Notes: generated from the sequence alone by a model not told the origin. Positions 43,692 to 56,391 are shown, numbered from the stretch's first letter. The stretch is 64,000 nucleotides of DNA from Evernia prunastri (GCA_003184365.1 NKYR01000038.1:1-64000); one strand, 5' to 3'. Made by a program: numbers and translations.

Positions 43692-46600
43692 CAGGGACAC
43701 TCGTCACGCCATCCCCGAATGAAGAAGAAGAGACAATTTTGGAAGCGCTTGCTCGTCTACTCGGACCTCAAAGGTTGCAAGCAGACAAATCCGCACAGAC
43801 GACGATGATGGTGACGTCGGGGCCTAGATTTGGGGCGATTCCGTCATTTTGCAGGCGCAGCAAAGGCATGAAGGCCGGGAGCGTAGACTTGACAGGTCAG
43901 CAGTGCTGCGGAGGTTGCGGAGTAACGTCCGTGTGCTGGCGGCGACACTAAGGAGGCAGGTGATCAGGAATTCGGGAGTCAAGACCACTTAGAGAGCACC
44001 AGAGTGTATGTGGGTGGTTGGATATTCTCGGCAATTATGTGCCGACCTCGTGGGCCTACAAGGTTTATCCCAGTGATGGAAAGACCCTGACTTTGATTTC
44101 CTCGCTTCCTCTTCTCAAACATCTTCGAAGATCTCTCAGACCTATAATTATATTATACGATAGGCGCAGTACGCTTCATGAGCTGGCCAAATGTATTTTA
44201 GGTATATATCCCTATAGTATTCTCGAGGTGGTAGGAGCTGCCTACGTGGTCTCTGGCGTTGCACCTTTTTGTCTTTTTTCCTTCTTTTTTCTTGAAGGTT
44301 TGACGATGATACAATTTGCGTGGGATGTAGGCTAGGATAAAGACCACTGCGCATCATTGTGCATCGTCCCGCTTTCTAGCTCGTCCCCTTCTTTTTTTTT
44401 TTCTTCGGAGGAGAGAGGGGGGGGATTTTCGCTCTCAGTTCCTCAAATCTGGCTTTACCAAGTTTCACCATGTCACCTTTCGCTGGGACGCGTTTTTTCT
44501 TCCGTCGACTGTGACCCAGAAGCCTGAAGAATGAATAAAATAAGTCCCTGCTTTATGTATGAAACTCGGAGTCCCTGCATATACGAGTGGAATTCCGAGC
44601 CTTTTTCTTTTCTTAATTCCGATGTGTGTAATCTCCATAGTAGTAGTAGGGGACAAGTTTTAGGGCGTTGGTGTATCTTTAATAGATTAACGAGAGGCTT
44701 ATAATCAATTATCTACTCCTCGTCTACCTCGTCGTCTTGGACGTATGTACTCCGTCTCTCCTGTTGCTATTGTCTTTCTTCAACGTATAGCAATACGTAG
44801 GTAGACTCTGGATACAACGCTGATAGTGCTGAAGCCCCATTCGCACACCCGTCGCAGCACAGCGACACGTGTACCACAATTGCGTTCCAAATGTTGAGAT
44901 GGAGATGGCAACGATAGTATAAAGCTTCGTCTCACCGCTCGTCATTTATGGAAAGGTGACACGGAAAGACGATGGCCCTTTATCAATCACAATCTATGCA
45001 TCGGGTTACTTGCATCCTACACTCCCATGATTCTTTTTTTCTTTGGCTTGTTGCTTTCTCTCTTGCTTTCTCTCCACTGAAAATTCGCAGTAGTAAGGTA
45101 GATATACTTTTTCCTTCTTCAGATTTAACAAGTGGTGAACCAGACTTCCAGCAAGCCCACGACCACGTTGGCCAATGATAAGAATAAGAATCAGGTTAAT
45201 CGACATCAACGAAACGCTTTCTCTCTTTTCACCGCTCCTTGCCCTCTATCGCTCGCCCTCGCTTCCTTTTGCCATTACCGAAGCACCTAGTCCGTCTGAA
45301 GACCCCTTGCGGCTTCTTGCACCACGCACAAAAAAAAAGACAAAAAGCTCTTGGTCAAAGGTACGTCTGGAACCATGGGATTTGGTCTCCAATTAGTATG
45401 AAAAAAAGGAAAGGTGAGTGTATAACAAATGTCAAAACCATCATCCATCTTCAGAAGCGAAGTCGGCGCTATTGATACGTGAAGCTTACTAACTTATCTA
45501 CAAAGTTTGGGGAAATGTATCCATCATCTTCACTTGCCGCGTAATTTGGCTGATCAAGAGCCGGCTTGCGCGTGCTCTACCTCTACTTTCACAGTTCATA
45601 TCCCTCAACCGCAAATTACGCTTCGTCCCCCCAAACTTCAACACTCTCACTCTCACTCGTCCACTCGCACCGCCAGTTATTGCGAGCCCGGTGCCTTTGG
45701 TGCGGCAGCAGCTGTGAGTAGAAAGGTCGTTTCGAGGAAAGGACCAGGTGTCAAAATCTTTCCAGGCCGTCAGGATCATCTAGCACCTAGCAATGCCCAT
45801 GGAACCCATCTTAAGTTCCTTTCACCAGCCCCCTTACCCTCATCGCCCCCCATTGCCCTCCCCCCCCTCCCTTCCATCGTCCCCCCTTTCGTCCATCTCC
45901 CTCCCCTTCCTACCTGCTCATCAACCAAAATTGCAACTCCTACACTCATCTCCAACCTCCCATCCCCCATGCCCCATCCCTCATGCCTCATCTCCCCACC
46001 CTTCTCCTTTCCTTCCTACCACATCCATCAACCACACACACAGTCTCTCCGCCATCCGTCACCATCCGTCACCATCCTAACCATTTCCCTACCCAATCAA
46101 ACAAGGCCAGCAAAACCGTCCCATATACCACCTCAGCCCTATCTATCCACAGAGCTGCAGCCGAGTTTTGCAAATCGACAACGGCGCAAGAAGCATGCAA
46201 GCGGTGTATCCCGACATCTACACACGGAGAGACAAAGCAGCAACCCGTCCGCAATGAACGGGGAAAGGTAAAACCATGGCACCGCAAATTGAGATTTTGA
46301 GAGGAAGGGCTGTGGCAGATTGGTAGCAGACCGGATCGATCGATTTACTTTCTTCACAGGTAGCGGATAAAGACTGCCGAGTGAAAAAACACCGAATGAT
46401 GATGAAACCTCACTGGCCACGAATAGGCAATGAGAGAACCTGTGGGATCTGGACCCGTGTGAAACATCTGTCCGATTCCGACCCAAAGAGCCCCAGAACT
46501 GCAGACCTACAATGTCAATCCTCGACGGACCTTGGTGCTGCCAGCCCGCCATCCTCCTTTCCATTTCCAATTTCATTTTTCTTTTCCCGTCCGTCTTTCC

Positions 46601-47901
46601 CGTTTCCTACCCCTTTGCCCTCTTCCCCTTTTGGCTCGATTCCCTCCCACTGCACGTTCATCGCTGCGGTCATGGATCAGCGTCCCTGTCTTGACGTTGG
46701 GAGAGATCGAACGTACGAGCGGGGAACGACCCACCCATCGCTCCTAGTCCTCCGTCATAGAGAACTTTGAAAGGTCCATTGATGGTTTTACTCTTCAATA
46801 GTCCCGTAGCTCTGGAAGAAGGACGGCGCGGATCCTTCAGCGGAGCGAAGAGACGAAGCTGGGCTGCGAACCGTAGCTGTTGGCTTGCCGGAGACAGCTA
46901 TGTCTGGGCCCCATGGTGGATATGTACTTATCTAAGGATTGGGTGAGGTCAAGAGCCTGGGAATTGGGAAATGCTGGTGGATCGAGGTAGGCTACAGTGA
47001 AGTCGACCAGGACTCGGTCGGCCTTGCTTTTACTGGGACCGAAGCGGTGAGCATCTTCAATTATGGCATGGTGCTAATGTCTGCAATACACGTGAGACCG
47101 AAAAGCTGGGGTACTCGGGCGGCAAGCTTCAAGAGCGTGTCGTCGGAGCTGTTGTAATGCGTGCGGGAGCGTCAGATGCCGTGAGGCTTTGGATCGCGCG
47201 TCAGTGGCGCTGGCAAGGCTCAGAGAGGGAGAGGTCCAGGAGCTGGGCGAAGCATTGAGCTTGTGTGGCGGGAGCTGTTGCCGCCACTGGGCATGATGGT
47301 CCGGATTCGCTTCATCTGTACTCTTTCCATCGGCTACCGGTCTAGGGATGAGATTGAAGCTATGTTCGATGAAAGGACTCTCTGCGGGGCCAATGCGACG
47401 TTCGATTCCGCATCGTTCAACATCACGGCTCCATAGAAGGCTCGAACTTCAAGGCTAAATCTATTCGCTGCGTCTACGGCTGCAACCTTGAGCGTGGGTG
47501 CTTCTGGAGGATCGAGGTTCGCGACGACATACGCAAACTAACGGCCAGCATCCGGTAAAGCTCTAGATCTCTGTAGGTGCCGTACCCGGGGCTCGAGTCA
47601 GCTAATCTACCGTACCGATTGCACGGTAAGAACCTCGTGGAAACAACAAACCTGGTTCAAACAGTCAGCAGGCTCGAAGACGGCATCGTGCACGTAATGT
47701 CTACGTCTTGCACTGGCTGGAGAATCATCGCTCAGCACGTAACGGTGACCTGTCAAATACCAAATGTTGGAGCTCGATGGAACGTTGAACTTTGCCTCAT
47801 TTTAGAGCACCTTTGTTATTCCGATCAATGATGTAATGGTGATAAGGGAGACGACGACGGAAGAAAATAAGAAGCCCACTTCACCATTAGAACCAGCGCC
47901 A
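43692..47901. other. Long gene-poor region (4.2 kb)
   Basis: I find no gene with recognisable motifs. C/T-rich tracts occur near 45830-46080 (imperfect CCCT/CCTC runs) and a T-run at 44390-44402. Open stretches here (for example 45507-46271) reflect base composition, with Pro/Ser/His-rich translations and no start or splice support. Confidence 0.45.
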
Positions 47902-48563
47902 TTAGGAATCGAACCTAATACAAACTAAATACCTCCAGACCACAACAGATGGTGGGCGGAAATCATAATCATCTTGACGGTTTGCTAAGGCCTGAAGTAT
48001 CTTGCGACTCTCGCTGGGAATGGTGAAAGAGAAAATCGCATAGACTGAATTACTGACATAGAAGCCGGGATACGTCCCCAGCAGCTTAAAGACCACTCCT
48101 CCGCTAGTAACATTAACGTCCACAGAGGCTTGACCGTAGCCCCAGCTGGCGAGCGACTCGGGAGTGTAATGCTACACAAGGTCAGCTGGTGAGGGTTTGA
48201 TTCGAAGCTGTCATTTGCTGGCCTTGCCGGAATCCTCATCGGCAGAATTGCGTTCATGCCGTGTTCCCACTTTCGAAGGCCAACGAAAGCCGGAAGCGAC
48301 AATGTTGCCAGGTTGTCGTTAGGAAAGGTGTCTTTGTATTTACCATGAGCCCACATTCCATCCTTGGCACTCATGGCTGTGTGCCATCCGAAAATCAGAT
48401 TGAACTCGACGTTGATTTGGTCTCCCGTAGCGGCGAGGACTCTAAGCTTCCCGAAGTCGGCCAGTGGGTGAAGGTTCCATCTTGACTTAGAGCGATTCAG
48501 AATCGTCTTTATATAGTCTCCGGCGATGTTGTGAAGGTAAAGCCCGCAACTTACGCTAGCGTC
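47902..48563 (-). pseudogene. Truncated Ppo-type fatty-acid (heme) dioxygenase remnant
   Basis: The minus strand encodes pieces of the heme-peroxidase domain of psi-factor-producing oxygenases. 48563-48228 gives SCGLYLHNIAGDYIKTILN, then GDQINVEFNLIFGWHTAMS, a FPNDNLATLSLPAF block and GLRKWE. 48171-47902 gives HYTPESLASWGYGQ, VVFKLLGTYPGFYV and SIYA-like NSVYAIF with FTIPSESRKIL. These blocks are normally separated by roughly 150 residues of the same domain, which are missing; the two pieces are joined by a GCAAGG..TAG segment of 56 bp (48172-48227) with a CTGAC branch site. A stop (48564-48566) lies just upstream and neither the N-terminal part nor the P450 domain is visible. Family members make oxylipin signals from linoleate. 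This copy should be inactive. Confidence 0.6.
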
Positions 48564-50246
48564 TCAATTAGTAACGGTGCAACTTGGGTAGGATATTGAA
48601 AAACGTGTGAGTGGCCGACGGTCGATGGTATCCCATAGGTTCTTTATTAATGCTCCAGTGATCAGGTTTCGACCTTTCGATCTCAGATATGGATGCCATC
48701 AGTCGAACGATATGCTCAATTTCTTGTTCGTTGAATAGGAATCTAAAGCCTTGTGCGGGACAGAAGCCGTGTAAACGTACCAGGGGGCCCTTGGGATCGA
48801 CGGATCCGTTATGCGGATCGGTTGTCGATGGCAGAGATGACCACACCGACGTCTTCTGGTATTTTCATGGTCGGATAGTGGAATCTATCGAGTACACCAC
48901 GTAGAAGACCATGATCGATGTTTGCATGGATGTCGCTGGTAGAGGCATCGTGTTTCCTTAAGCGTACGTCGAATCATTTCAGTGAGCTTTTACATGATGG
49001 TCTCAAGGTCATTGGGGACTATTCGATTGAAATCAATGCTTGGAGGACTATCCAAACCTGGCCGGGGCCAAGAGAGGGTGTCCATGTTCCAGGGTTTCCC
49101 GTTGGCCAACGATGGCATGATGGCAGGCTGTCAATGAAGTGGATGAAGAGAGGAAGGGAAATAGTCAAGGATGCCAGGGATGGTTGTTCAGGGAATTTGA
49201 CGTGGGCGAAGAGAAAGCAAAGAGAGGATGGGGTTAGCAGAGGTAAAGTCAACAATCAATGATGTTTGCGAGGGAAGATGGGATGCAACAATCTTGACAA
49301 GATGCTTTTCACTTCTCGAAGAAGTCAGGATAGAACCCGGGAGTTGTCTCCATCAATGTTCAGCATCCGAGAGAGAACAGACGCATCCGCCCAGGAGGCT
49401 TAGAAGGAGCCCCCTTTGTTTTCACAGGATTACAAGGAGATCCAGGAATCAATCCTGTCGATTCGAAGCATCCGCACCTTATGCACTGAGTGATACGTTG
49501 GGTAGCAAATCACAGCTGATACTTCAAAGTCTATCAGAAGATAGAACGTTGCTGCTGTCTTCTTTGGTTGAACGCTTGCTCTTCTTTCCGGTCACTTGGC
49601 ATCTTGAAGCAGTGTGATTCCCACATGAATTGTAATGGAAGGGAGTGTAAGATGACAAGCATTTGAATCCAAACAAAGACGATTTGATGAAGTTTGACAT
49701 TGCATCTTACGCTGTCTATGTACAACAATACAGCCGAGGCAAGCTTAAATTTCCGGGCTGACATGCCAAGAGATGGGTACCTCAGGATCACTCTATTTAC
49801 CAGTAGTACGAGACTACGAGTACCACTACGGAGTACTAAAACAAGGGTTCGGACCCCCTGCCTTCTTACCGTAAGGTAAGGTAGCCTTTTAAACATCGTT
49901 TGGCCTATACGGTGATACATAAGGTAGCACGATTGCCCACCCTCAAGTACCGCATGGCCGTTTTAATCGAATGGCTGATTCCTCCTACTCAACTACTTTA
50001 CTACTCTACTACTTTCCTACTTTATCAATACTTTGGCCCTGGAAGTAAGATGAAGAATAGGGGCGGGAAGCATGAATTATCGAAAATGATGGATCGACGC
50101 GTCAAAAAAGAACGACGTCACCATTACATGCAATTTTACACAATGTGGAAACTCGCGTGCTCGAATTGTTCATTGAATCCCTTGTTTTCTGACTCTTCGC
50201 CACATATAAATGCACCATGATCCCTCTCATATCTTCTAATTGATCC
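48564..50246. other. Intergenic, possible further decayed coding sequence
   Basis: A minus-strand stretch around 48830-48960 reads as plausible protein (for example MKIPEDVGVVISAIDN), but runs into stops and I cannot place it in a family. TAC/GTA-rich sequence lies near 49800-49880 and 49980-50020. No complete gene is supported. Confidence 0.35.
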
Positions 50247-51141
50247 ATGGCCGCTAGATTCCCCAACCTTCACCGATTATTGTCAAGCTCCGCTCAACTC
50301 CACCTCACATCAACCAACATCAGACCTGCATCCCGGACACTTCCTCGCATCAGTCAATTCCAATCCAGTACTCCTAGAATCATGGCCCAACAGGCATCTA
50401 CATACCGCAATAACGGTGACAATGGCGATGAAGGAAACACTGAAGGCGACCATAACCAATGGAAGTTCAGAGCACCCTACAAGGTCCACGACAACGACCC
50501 AAACTTTCACGCTCGCTACCATGGCAGCTGTCATTGCGGGAAGGTCCAGTACGAATTGAGCAGGGAGAAGCCGTTGGATTCCAAGTACTGCCATTGTACA
50601 ACGTGCCAGAAGCTTCATGGTACGGATTACTCCTTGACCCTTTCATGTTGAGAAACTGTATGCTGACTCGGCAAATTTAGGGGCACCATTCCAATGGGCA
50701 GCCATCTTTCACAAGGACGACATCAATTTTACCCACGGTCACCACGATCTGGGCTGGTACGAAAGCTCAGAGAAGACAACCGTGCACAAGCTTCCATGCA
50801 AAGTCAGCTGTGCTTACTGCCGTACGCCTATCATGGACGAGGGGAGGAATATGATCTTGTTGTTCCCAACCCTGATCAACTTCAAGTCACCTGAGGACAG
50901 GAAGAACTTCGACATAAGGCGAGCACCTCCCTTTACATCCACCTCAGAAGAAACAATTGCTAACGATTCACACAACAGCTGCCACATGTTCTACCCTCGT
51001 CGAATCGTAGACATACCCGACGGCAAGCCGAAGTGGTCAGGAATAAATAATGACAGCGAGCTGATCGAGGATTCACCGGAACAGGACAAGAAGAGGAAGC
51101 GTGAGGAGGATGCCAAGGAAGAGACTGGTAAAAACTCATGA
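50247..51141 (+). CDS. GFA-domain (glutathione-dependent formaldehyde-activating-like) zinc protein
   Basis: Three exons (50247-50619, 50681-50918, 50979-51141) give 257 residues. The GFA/CENP-V fold shows its zinc ligands: GSCHCGKVQYEL (about 92-103), CHCTTCQKLHGAPFQW (about 115-130) and SCAYCRTPIMDEGRN (about 176-190). Members are beta-tent zinc proteins; some react with glutathione adducts, most have no proven substrate. The first 45 residues are Arg/Ser-rich without acids and could target mitochondria; a second Met (MAQQ, at 50382) is an alternative start. The second intron (50919-50978) starts GC, ends AG, has a perfect GCTAAC branch site and is 60 bp with no stop, so unspliced mRNA would also be in frame. 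The C-terminus is Lys/Glu-rich. Confidence 0.85.
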
Positions 51142-51772
51142 AAGGCCAATCGAACTTGGCACAACATGTCCCTTTGAGATCACCCATCCGTAGCCCGCAA
51201 AAACTGTTGGGGAAACCGTGGGTGATAATCGGCTCTGCAAGGCCCAGGTCTAGCTACGTTGCACCAACAATGTAGTTTTGAATATACACCCTGGAGCCTA
51301 TGGCCTATCACAATAAAACATTTACCAGAGCTTATGGCATGTTGATTTGAACCACTTGACCAAACGTTTCATAAGCAGATATCAAGTCTCTACATGTTCA
51401 TGTACGCGGAATCTGGGCTTCTTGATTTTAAGAAGCACAGGCTCCCCAAGGATAAAATCTTGAGTGTCGGCGTCAGACGTTTTTTCATCATTGTGGACGA
51501 TATACACCCTGGACTGTCCCTCCAGGAGTTGTACGTGTTGCCTTTTGCCATCGGAGAGTACTCAATAGTTAATTGTCATGCGCTTATGGCAAGTCCTTTT
51601 CTTCCTTTTTTCCACGCAGGGAGTCGCGCATGCCTTCAAGTACATGCGCATCAAGAGCTCCATGCGCTCAACATCGTGGGGGACGATCCGTAGAAGCTTG
51701 GTTGTGCGTTGTCAACAATGCTCTACGATTTTTGATTGAACGTCATCTGATTCCCCAACCAAAAAAAAAAAA
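51142..51772. other. Intergenic
   Basis: GFA 3' flank and promoter of the secreted glycoprotein gene. It ends in a run of thirteen A directly before that gene's ATG. Confidence 0.45.
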
Positions 51773-52742
51773 ATGCACGCCTTAAAGATTGTGTTTCTTC
51801 TGTTCTTCACAAAATGTTCTGTCGCAAACGCCACAACTGCCGCCCAACGAGCTCGACATGAAGCCCTCGCCGCCTGCCGAAATCTCACGTCCTCTACCAC
51901 TAACGACGGGACTACCACTACCACCCGAGCCTTTCCAGATCCCTCATGCTGGGACAAGCTAGACATGACTGACTGGATGACGGACTGGAACACCAGCACT
52001 TCGATCTGTACAGCAACACAAAGCGTACCAACGTGTCAATGCCGGATAAGTGAGCCATGGGCAACGTGCTTCATGCGGCTGACATACGAGAGAAACCGCA
52101 CGGCTAGCTATGTTTGCACGAATCTGACGAGGCCGGAGGATTGTACGGAGCCGGTACCTGGAATTGTGGTGCCGGGGCCGCCGCAAATATTCTACGGGGC
52201 TTACAGTGTAGGCCATTCCATCCCTTGCTCTTGAAGGAGGGCATGTGCTATTTACTGACAGCGAGATAGATTTGGTGTAGGTCTATCCAGACACTTCGGT
52301 GACTCAGACGATCCAACTAACCATCCTCCGCCCAGCCCTCTTCAGCTACCTTGGAACCTGGCACACCTCTCTCCCCTCCCCCACAGCCCTACCCGCCATT
52401 CAACGGCAGCTCTCCAACACGAAAACCAGCGCCCTCTCCGCCAACGACCTCCTCGTCGCCCTCGTCCAAGACTACGCCGTCGACGCAGCCCTCAGCCAAG
52501 CCCTCGTCTCCATCATGACGAACAGACCGCTCCTTCGCGAGGACGACGCCCCCGCAAAGCCCACGCTGGCGAACGCGCAGGGACTGCTCGGACAGCTCCT
52601 GCAGCAGGCCTTGGAGGTCCTGACGAGTGACTGGACCTGCGGGGATTTCCAAGCCATGGCGAGTGGGGGGATGCTGTTGAATGGGACGCTGGAGACGACG
52701 GCGATTTTGGGCCTACGGTTGAGGCAGCAGAAGGAGAGCTGA
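51773..52742 (+). CDS. Secreted Cys-containing glycoprotein, unknown function
   Basis: Two exons (51773-52207, 52281-52742) give 298 residues. The N-terminus MHALKIVFLLFFTKCSVANA is a typical cleavable signal peptide. Residues about 30-130 hold the cysteines (CWDKLDMTDWM, CTATQSVPTCQC, ATCFMRLTY, VCTNLT, DCTEPVPG) and several N-glycosylation sequons (NLT, NTS, NRT, NLT), with NGT near the end. The second half is helical and lacks Cys except one (TSDWTCGDFQAM). The mosaic suggests a secreted protein or cell-surface protein without a known domain. I do not recognise the family. The ATG follows 13 adenines. The single GT-AG intron (73 bp) joins YSVYPDT in phase. Confidence 0.7.
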
Positions 52743-53605
52743 GAGGGCGGATCGATGTTGTAGCTTCGGGGACGTGCCTGGGCTTTCTGGGCACTCGTGG
52801 GAAAAGGATTGTTCATGTTTATGAACAACTGTATACCTACCATCACAAAAAAAGTTCCCTGGATGATGAACCCACCTAGCCTCAATGGTCTTAAGGCTTG
52901 AAGCGTATAGAGTAGACTACATGTCTTTGATTTGGATAGCATGAAACCGGTCAGAGACTCTACAGCTTGAGCCATATAGTACAAGCAGGCACGCGGTGCT
53001 TTTGTGGACGAAGTTTCGGCTTTCCAATGCTTCAGTATGCTACGAATATTGTGCCTTCGAGGGACGCAGCCTACGACTTGGGTAGAATAAGGGTGTATAG
53101 CTATAAGATGTTATTCATCCCATCAGTTTCCCAGGACGATTTTCACCTCGGCAGCCACCCAGCCGAGCCAGCCTCGCTACTGGCCATGCGACAGCAGATC
53201 CCTGTCAGTCTCGAAGTGGCGTAGCGTCAACTTCCAGTTCGCATGCTCTCATCGTGTGTCAATGCCCAATTCTCGACCTTTTTTCCTTCGCATTCCATTC
53301 AAGACGAAACCTTGAGCGTTATTAGTGTACTCTGGTATCGATTTCGGGCTCAACATCACGCGTATCGCACTGCTTCATTTGGGCAACCACATCGACGAAG
53401 CTTTCCCCGCCTTGCCAGCAACACCTCGGCTTATTTGACCCGAAAAGCAAAACAACCCCTAACGGACCTCAAGCCCATCGTTGTGACATAGTGCGTACAC
53501 TATTCATTCTCTTTGAAGCTGCTGGCTGGCTGCGTGGCTGATTGAATATACAGATAGCTTGAGAACCCTTGCGGCCTCGCCTTCTGTTCTCGCGACTAGC
53601 CAAGT
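52743..53605. other. Intergenic
   Basis: No supported gene; open stretches here translate without family resemblance. The right part is the promoter of the Mpv17/PMP22 gene. Confidence 0.45.
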
Positions 53606-54570
53606 ATGTCGGTCAAATTCGAGAAAGAGACTGTGAAGGATACTCCGCTCCCTGGGTTGGGAGGACGGAAACATGAGATCGCGCACGAGATTGGTGAACG
53701 GTTGACCGGAGGCGAGACAGCCCAAGGCTACCTCGCTGTAAGCATTGCGTTGTCCCATGTTCCCAGTGCGATCAGGACTGATGATCGCCCGCGCGCCAGG
53801 CCTACCTCCAGCAACTCCAGACCAACCCCCTCCGCACCAAGATGCTCACCTCTGGCTCCCTTTCAGCTCTGCAAGAAGTCCTGGCCTCTTGGATCGCGAA
53901 AGATGTCGGTCCGTCCGGCCATTACATCAACTCCCGCGTGCCCAAGATGGCAGTGTACGGCGCCTTCATCAGCGCGCCGTTGGGCCACTTCTTGATCAGC
54001 ATACTGCAGAGGATGTTCTCCGGGAGGACGAGCTTGACGGCGAAGATTATGCAGATTCTCGTCAGCAATTTGGTCGTACGTGTGCCACCATCCACCTAAT
54101 TTTGCGGGATCGGGCACACCAAGCCGAGCTGACATTGGACGAATATGCAGATTGCACCCATCCAGAACACCGTCTACCTCGCCTCCATGGCCGTCATCGC
54201 CGGGGCCAGGACCTTCCACCAGATCAGAGCGACCATCCGAGCTGGCTTCATGCCCGTCATGAAGGTCAGCTGGGTCGTCTCGCCCCTGGCGTTGGCCTTT
54301 GCGCAGAAGTTCCTGCCCGAGCAGACCTGGGTGCCGTTCTTCAACATCCTCGCCTTTGTCATCGGCACCTGGATCAATTCCCAGACGAAGAAGAAGCGGC
54401 TTCAGGCTTTGAGGAGGAAGGTAAGGGCGGAAGATCCCCATAACCCCTGTGACGCAATGATGATGGCTGACGTGTAGCTCCAGCACTATGGTGATGATGG
54501 ACGTGGTGATGGACGTGGTGATGGGCGTAGCCAGTCGGGCAAGACCGACTACTCGAGGCCTGGATACTAG
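53606..54570 (+). CDS. Mpv17/PMP22-family membrane protein
   Basis: Four exons (53606-53737, 53800-54075, 54151-54420, 54478-54570) give 256 residues. The family pattern is visible: AYLQQLQTNPLRTKMLTSGS, then DVGPSGHYINSRVPKMAVYG, PLGHFLISIL, IAPIQNTVYLASMAVI, and a last block SWVVSPLALAFAQKFLPEQTW-type followed by FNILAFVIGTWIN. Four hydrophobic segments are expected. Members sit in peroxisomal or mitochondrial membranes; one fungal member (WSC) helps form Woronin bodies, so a peroxisome role is possible but not shown. The C-terminus has an Asp-Gly-Arg-rich tail from a GGTGATGGACGT repeat. Introns are all GT-AG in phase 0. Confidence 0.88.
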
Positions 54571-56391
54571 CAACGTTAATGGACGAGGGTGGTGGTGTAT
54601 TTAGGACCGGGGCCGTACGAGATGGAATTTGGGGGTAATGGTCGAGCATCGACAGCTGCATTCTGCCCATTTATCTGCCATGCGAACGCGCAGGCTTTCG
54701 TTCTTGGTGACTTTCTTACTAGTACCCTGCTATGTATAGGACACACACAAAAAACCTCCCTCCACGAGCGAGCTATACCCTTTACACAGCTTTTGACTTT
54801 TGGTCCAGACTTCTTTGCGCAAGATAACCTAGTCAATTCGAATCCTAGTTGCTGCCTGTCCCATACCTTTCTTTTCTTCCATCCACCCTACATCTTCCAT
54901 CCAGCTTCCATCTTCCATCTTCGTGTACACATATATATACAATCTACGCCTCCTTCTAGCACCACTCACCCTAGTCGCCCCATTCGCACCTTCCTCTTCC
55001 TTCCATCCTATGTATATTATATGCACTAGAGATAGCAAAAATACAAACAACAACAAGACAAATCCCAAATGATTCCAGACCACCCACTCGCCCCATCCAT
55101 CCATCGGGTCATCGGGTTCTTTACCAGCGGAAGTTGAAAACCCGTCAAGCTGGCACCGCAAACCCCATTTTCCGCACATGCTCGGGTTCGAACTACAGTA
55201 GGGTTGGGTCAGTCAGGTAGGTAGTGGATGGATGGATGGATGGATTTTTTTTCGGAGAAGGCAGCGATGGATGGATGGATTTGATTTGATTCATAAAGTC
55301 ATGGGTAACGACCGTTTTTCAGTTGTGGTAGTTGGTCGTGATGGGTAAGGTAGGTGTCGGATCGGCGCCCGGGTATAAGTAAAACACAGTCGCGGCTCGC
55401 TGCCTTGCGTACTCGTGTTTCTTCCAGTATAGAGTAGGTACGGTGCTATTTTACCGTACATAGGTACGCAGAAACACCCAGTGATGTTGGTCGCGCGATG
55501 TTGGTTTGCGGTTAGGTAGCTTGGAGCCGGAGAAGGGGGGAGTACCGACGATTGAGAGAAAGTACTGCTGCATCCATTCTCATCTGCAAGCCTTACGTTA
55601 CTCTGGAAATTTCCATCCTTCCGTGATGTCGACAATATACCGTACAGTTGGTACTTACATGATTACAATTTAGAGTGGGTTTAATTCCATATCAGAACTG
55701 ATCCAGACCTTTCTTTCTTTTTTCTTTTTTTTTTTAATTATTTTCACCATTTTCACCCCGGTCCCAAATCATGTACCTATCTATCCGTCCCATGTTCGTG
55801 GGTATGTTCCCTCTTCATTCTTTTGTTTTGGGAGGGGAATCACACCGAGGACCGAGCTTTTCCCTGCGTCTTTCCCCCGAGTCACCGACCGGGAGGGACG
55901 CTAGGCATGCGGGATTCTGAGCCCTGGGGAAGATTTGTTTGTGTTTGGTTTAGGGGCGTTTGTGTATGTACATATGAGTTGTACGTATGCTCGGGCTCAG
56001 TCGCCGATTGTTATTGGCAAGATGGGTATGTAGTATTGTGCGGAAGATTTGTTGTCTTTGTGGCTTGTTTGTTTGTGATGGTTTTGTTGCTGTTGTTGTT
56101 AATTATTATGCCGGTGATTTAAAATCCAATTGTTGTGGCTGCTTTTCCTTACTCTTTCTGATGCGGGATGGAAGTCACCGAGGATTGCTTGGAGCTCAAT
56201 CTCGGTGCGCTGGCCGTATGGTACATATCATGTCGCACTGTTTTTTATGAGCTCTCATGTCTGTGGTTGCATTGAAGCTCAAGCCATTCCAAATGCCTAT
56301 TGGGACTCGTTTCCTGTCCATATGTAAACTATCCCGTCTGTCTTATCTACTATCTTCTACCTTTTAAACTTTCCCGTCTTGACCTTCCGCA
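54571..56391. other. Intergenic with tetranucleotide repeats
   Basis: (GGAT)n runs lie at about 55225-55245 and 55266-55281, and a T-rich tract at about 55710-55745. No gene is supported. The last 60 bases are the 5' UTR of the cystine-knot candidate. Confidence 0.45.
55225..55281 (+). repeat. GGAT tetranucleotide microsatellite
   Basis: Two runs of GGAT units (about five and four) separated by a T-run and 20 bases. Confidence 0.85.

Noticed and set aside
43448..43951. 167-residue open frame overlapping the MCEY gene
   Set aside because: The small Cys protein in another frame matches a recurrent layout; the longer frame does not.
45507..46300. Long Pro/Ser/His-rich open frames
   Set aside because: They come from a C/T-rich low-complexity stretch that lacks stops by composition.
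47890..47925. tRNA-like T-arm (GGTTCGATTCC with 5-bp stem) on the minus strand
   Set aside because: The matching 5' acceptor, D-arm and anticodon arm are absent at the right distance, and the sequence is the tail of the Ppo remnant.
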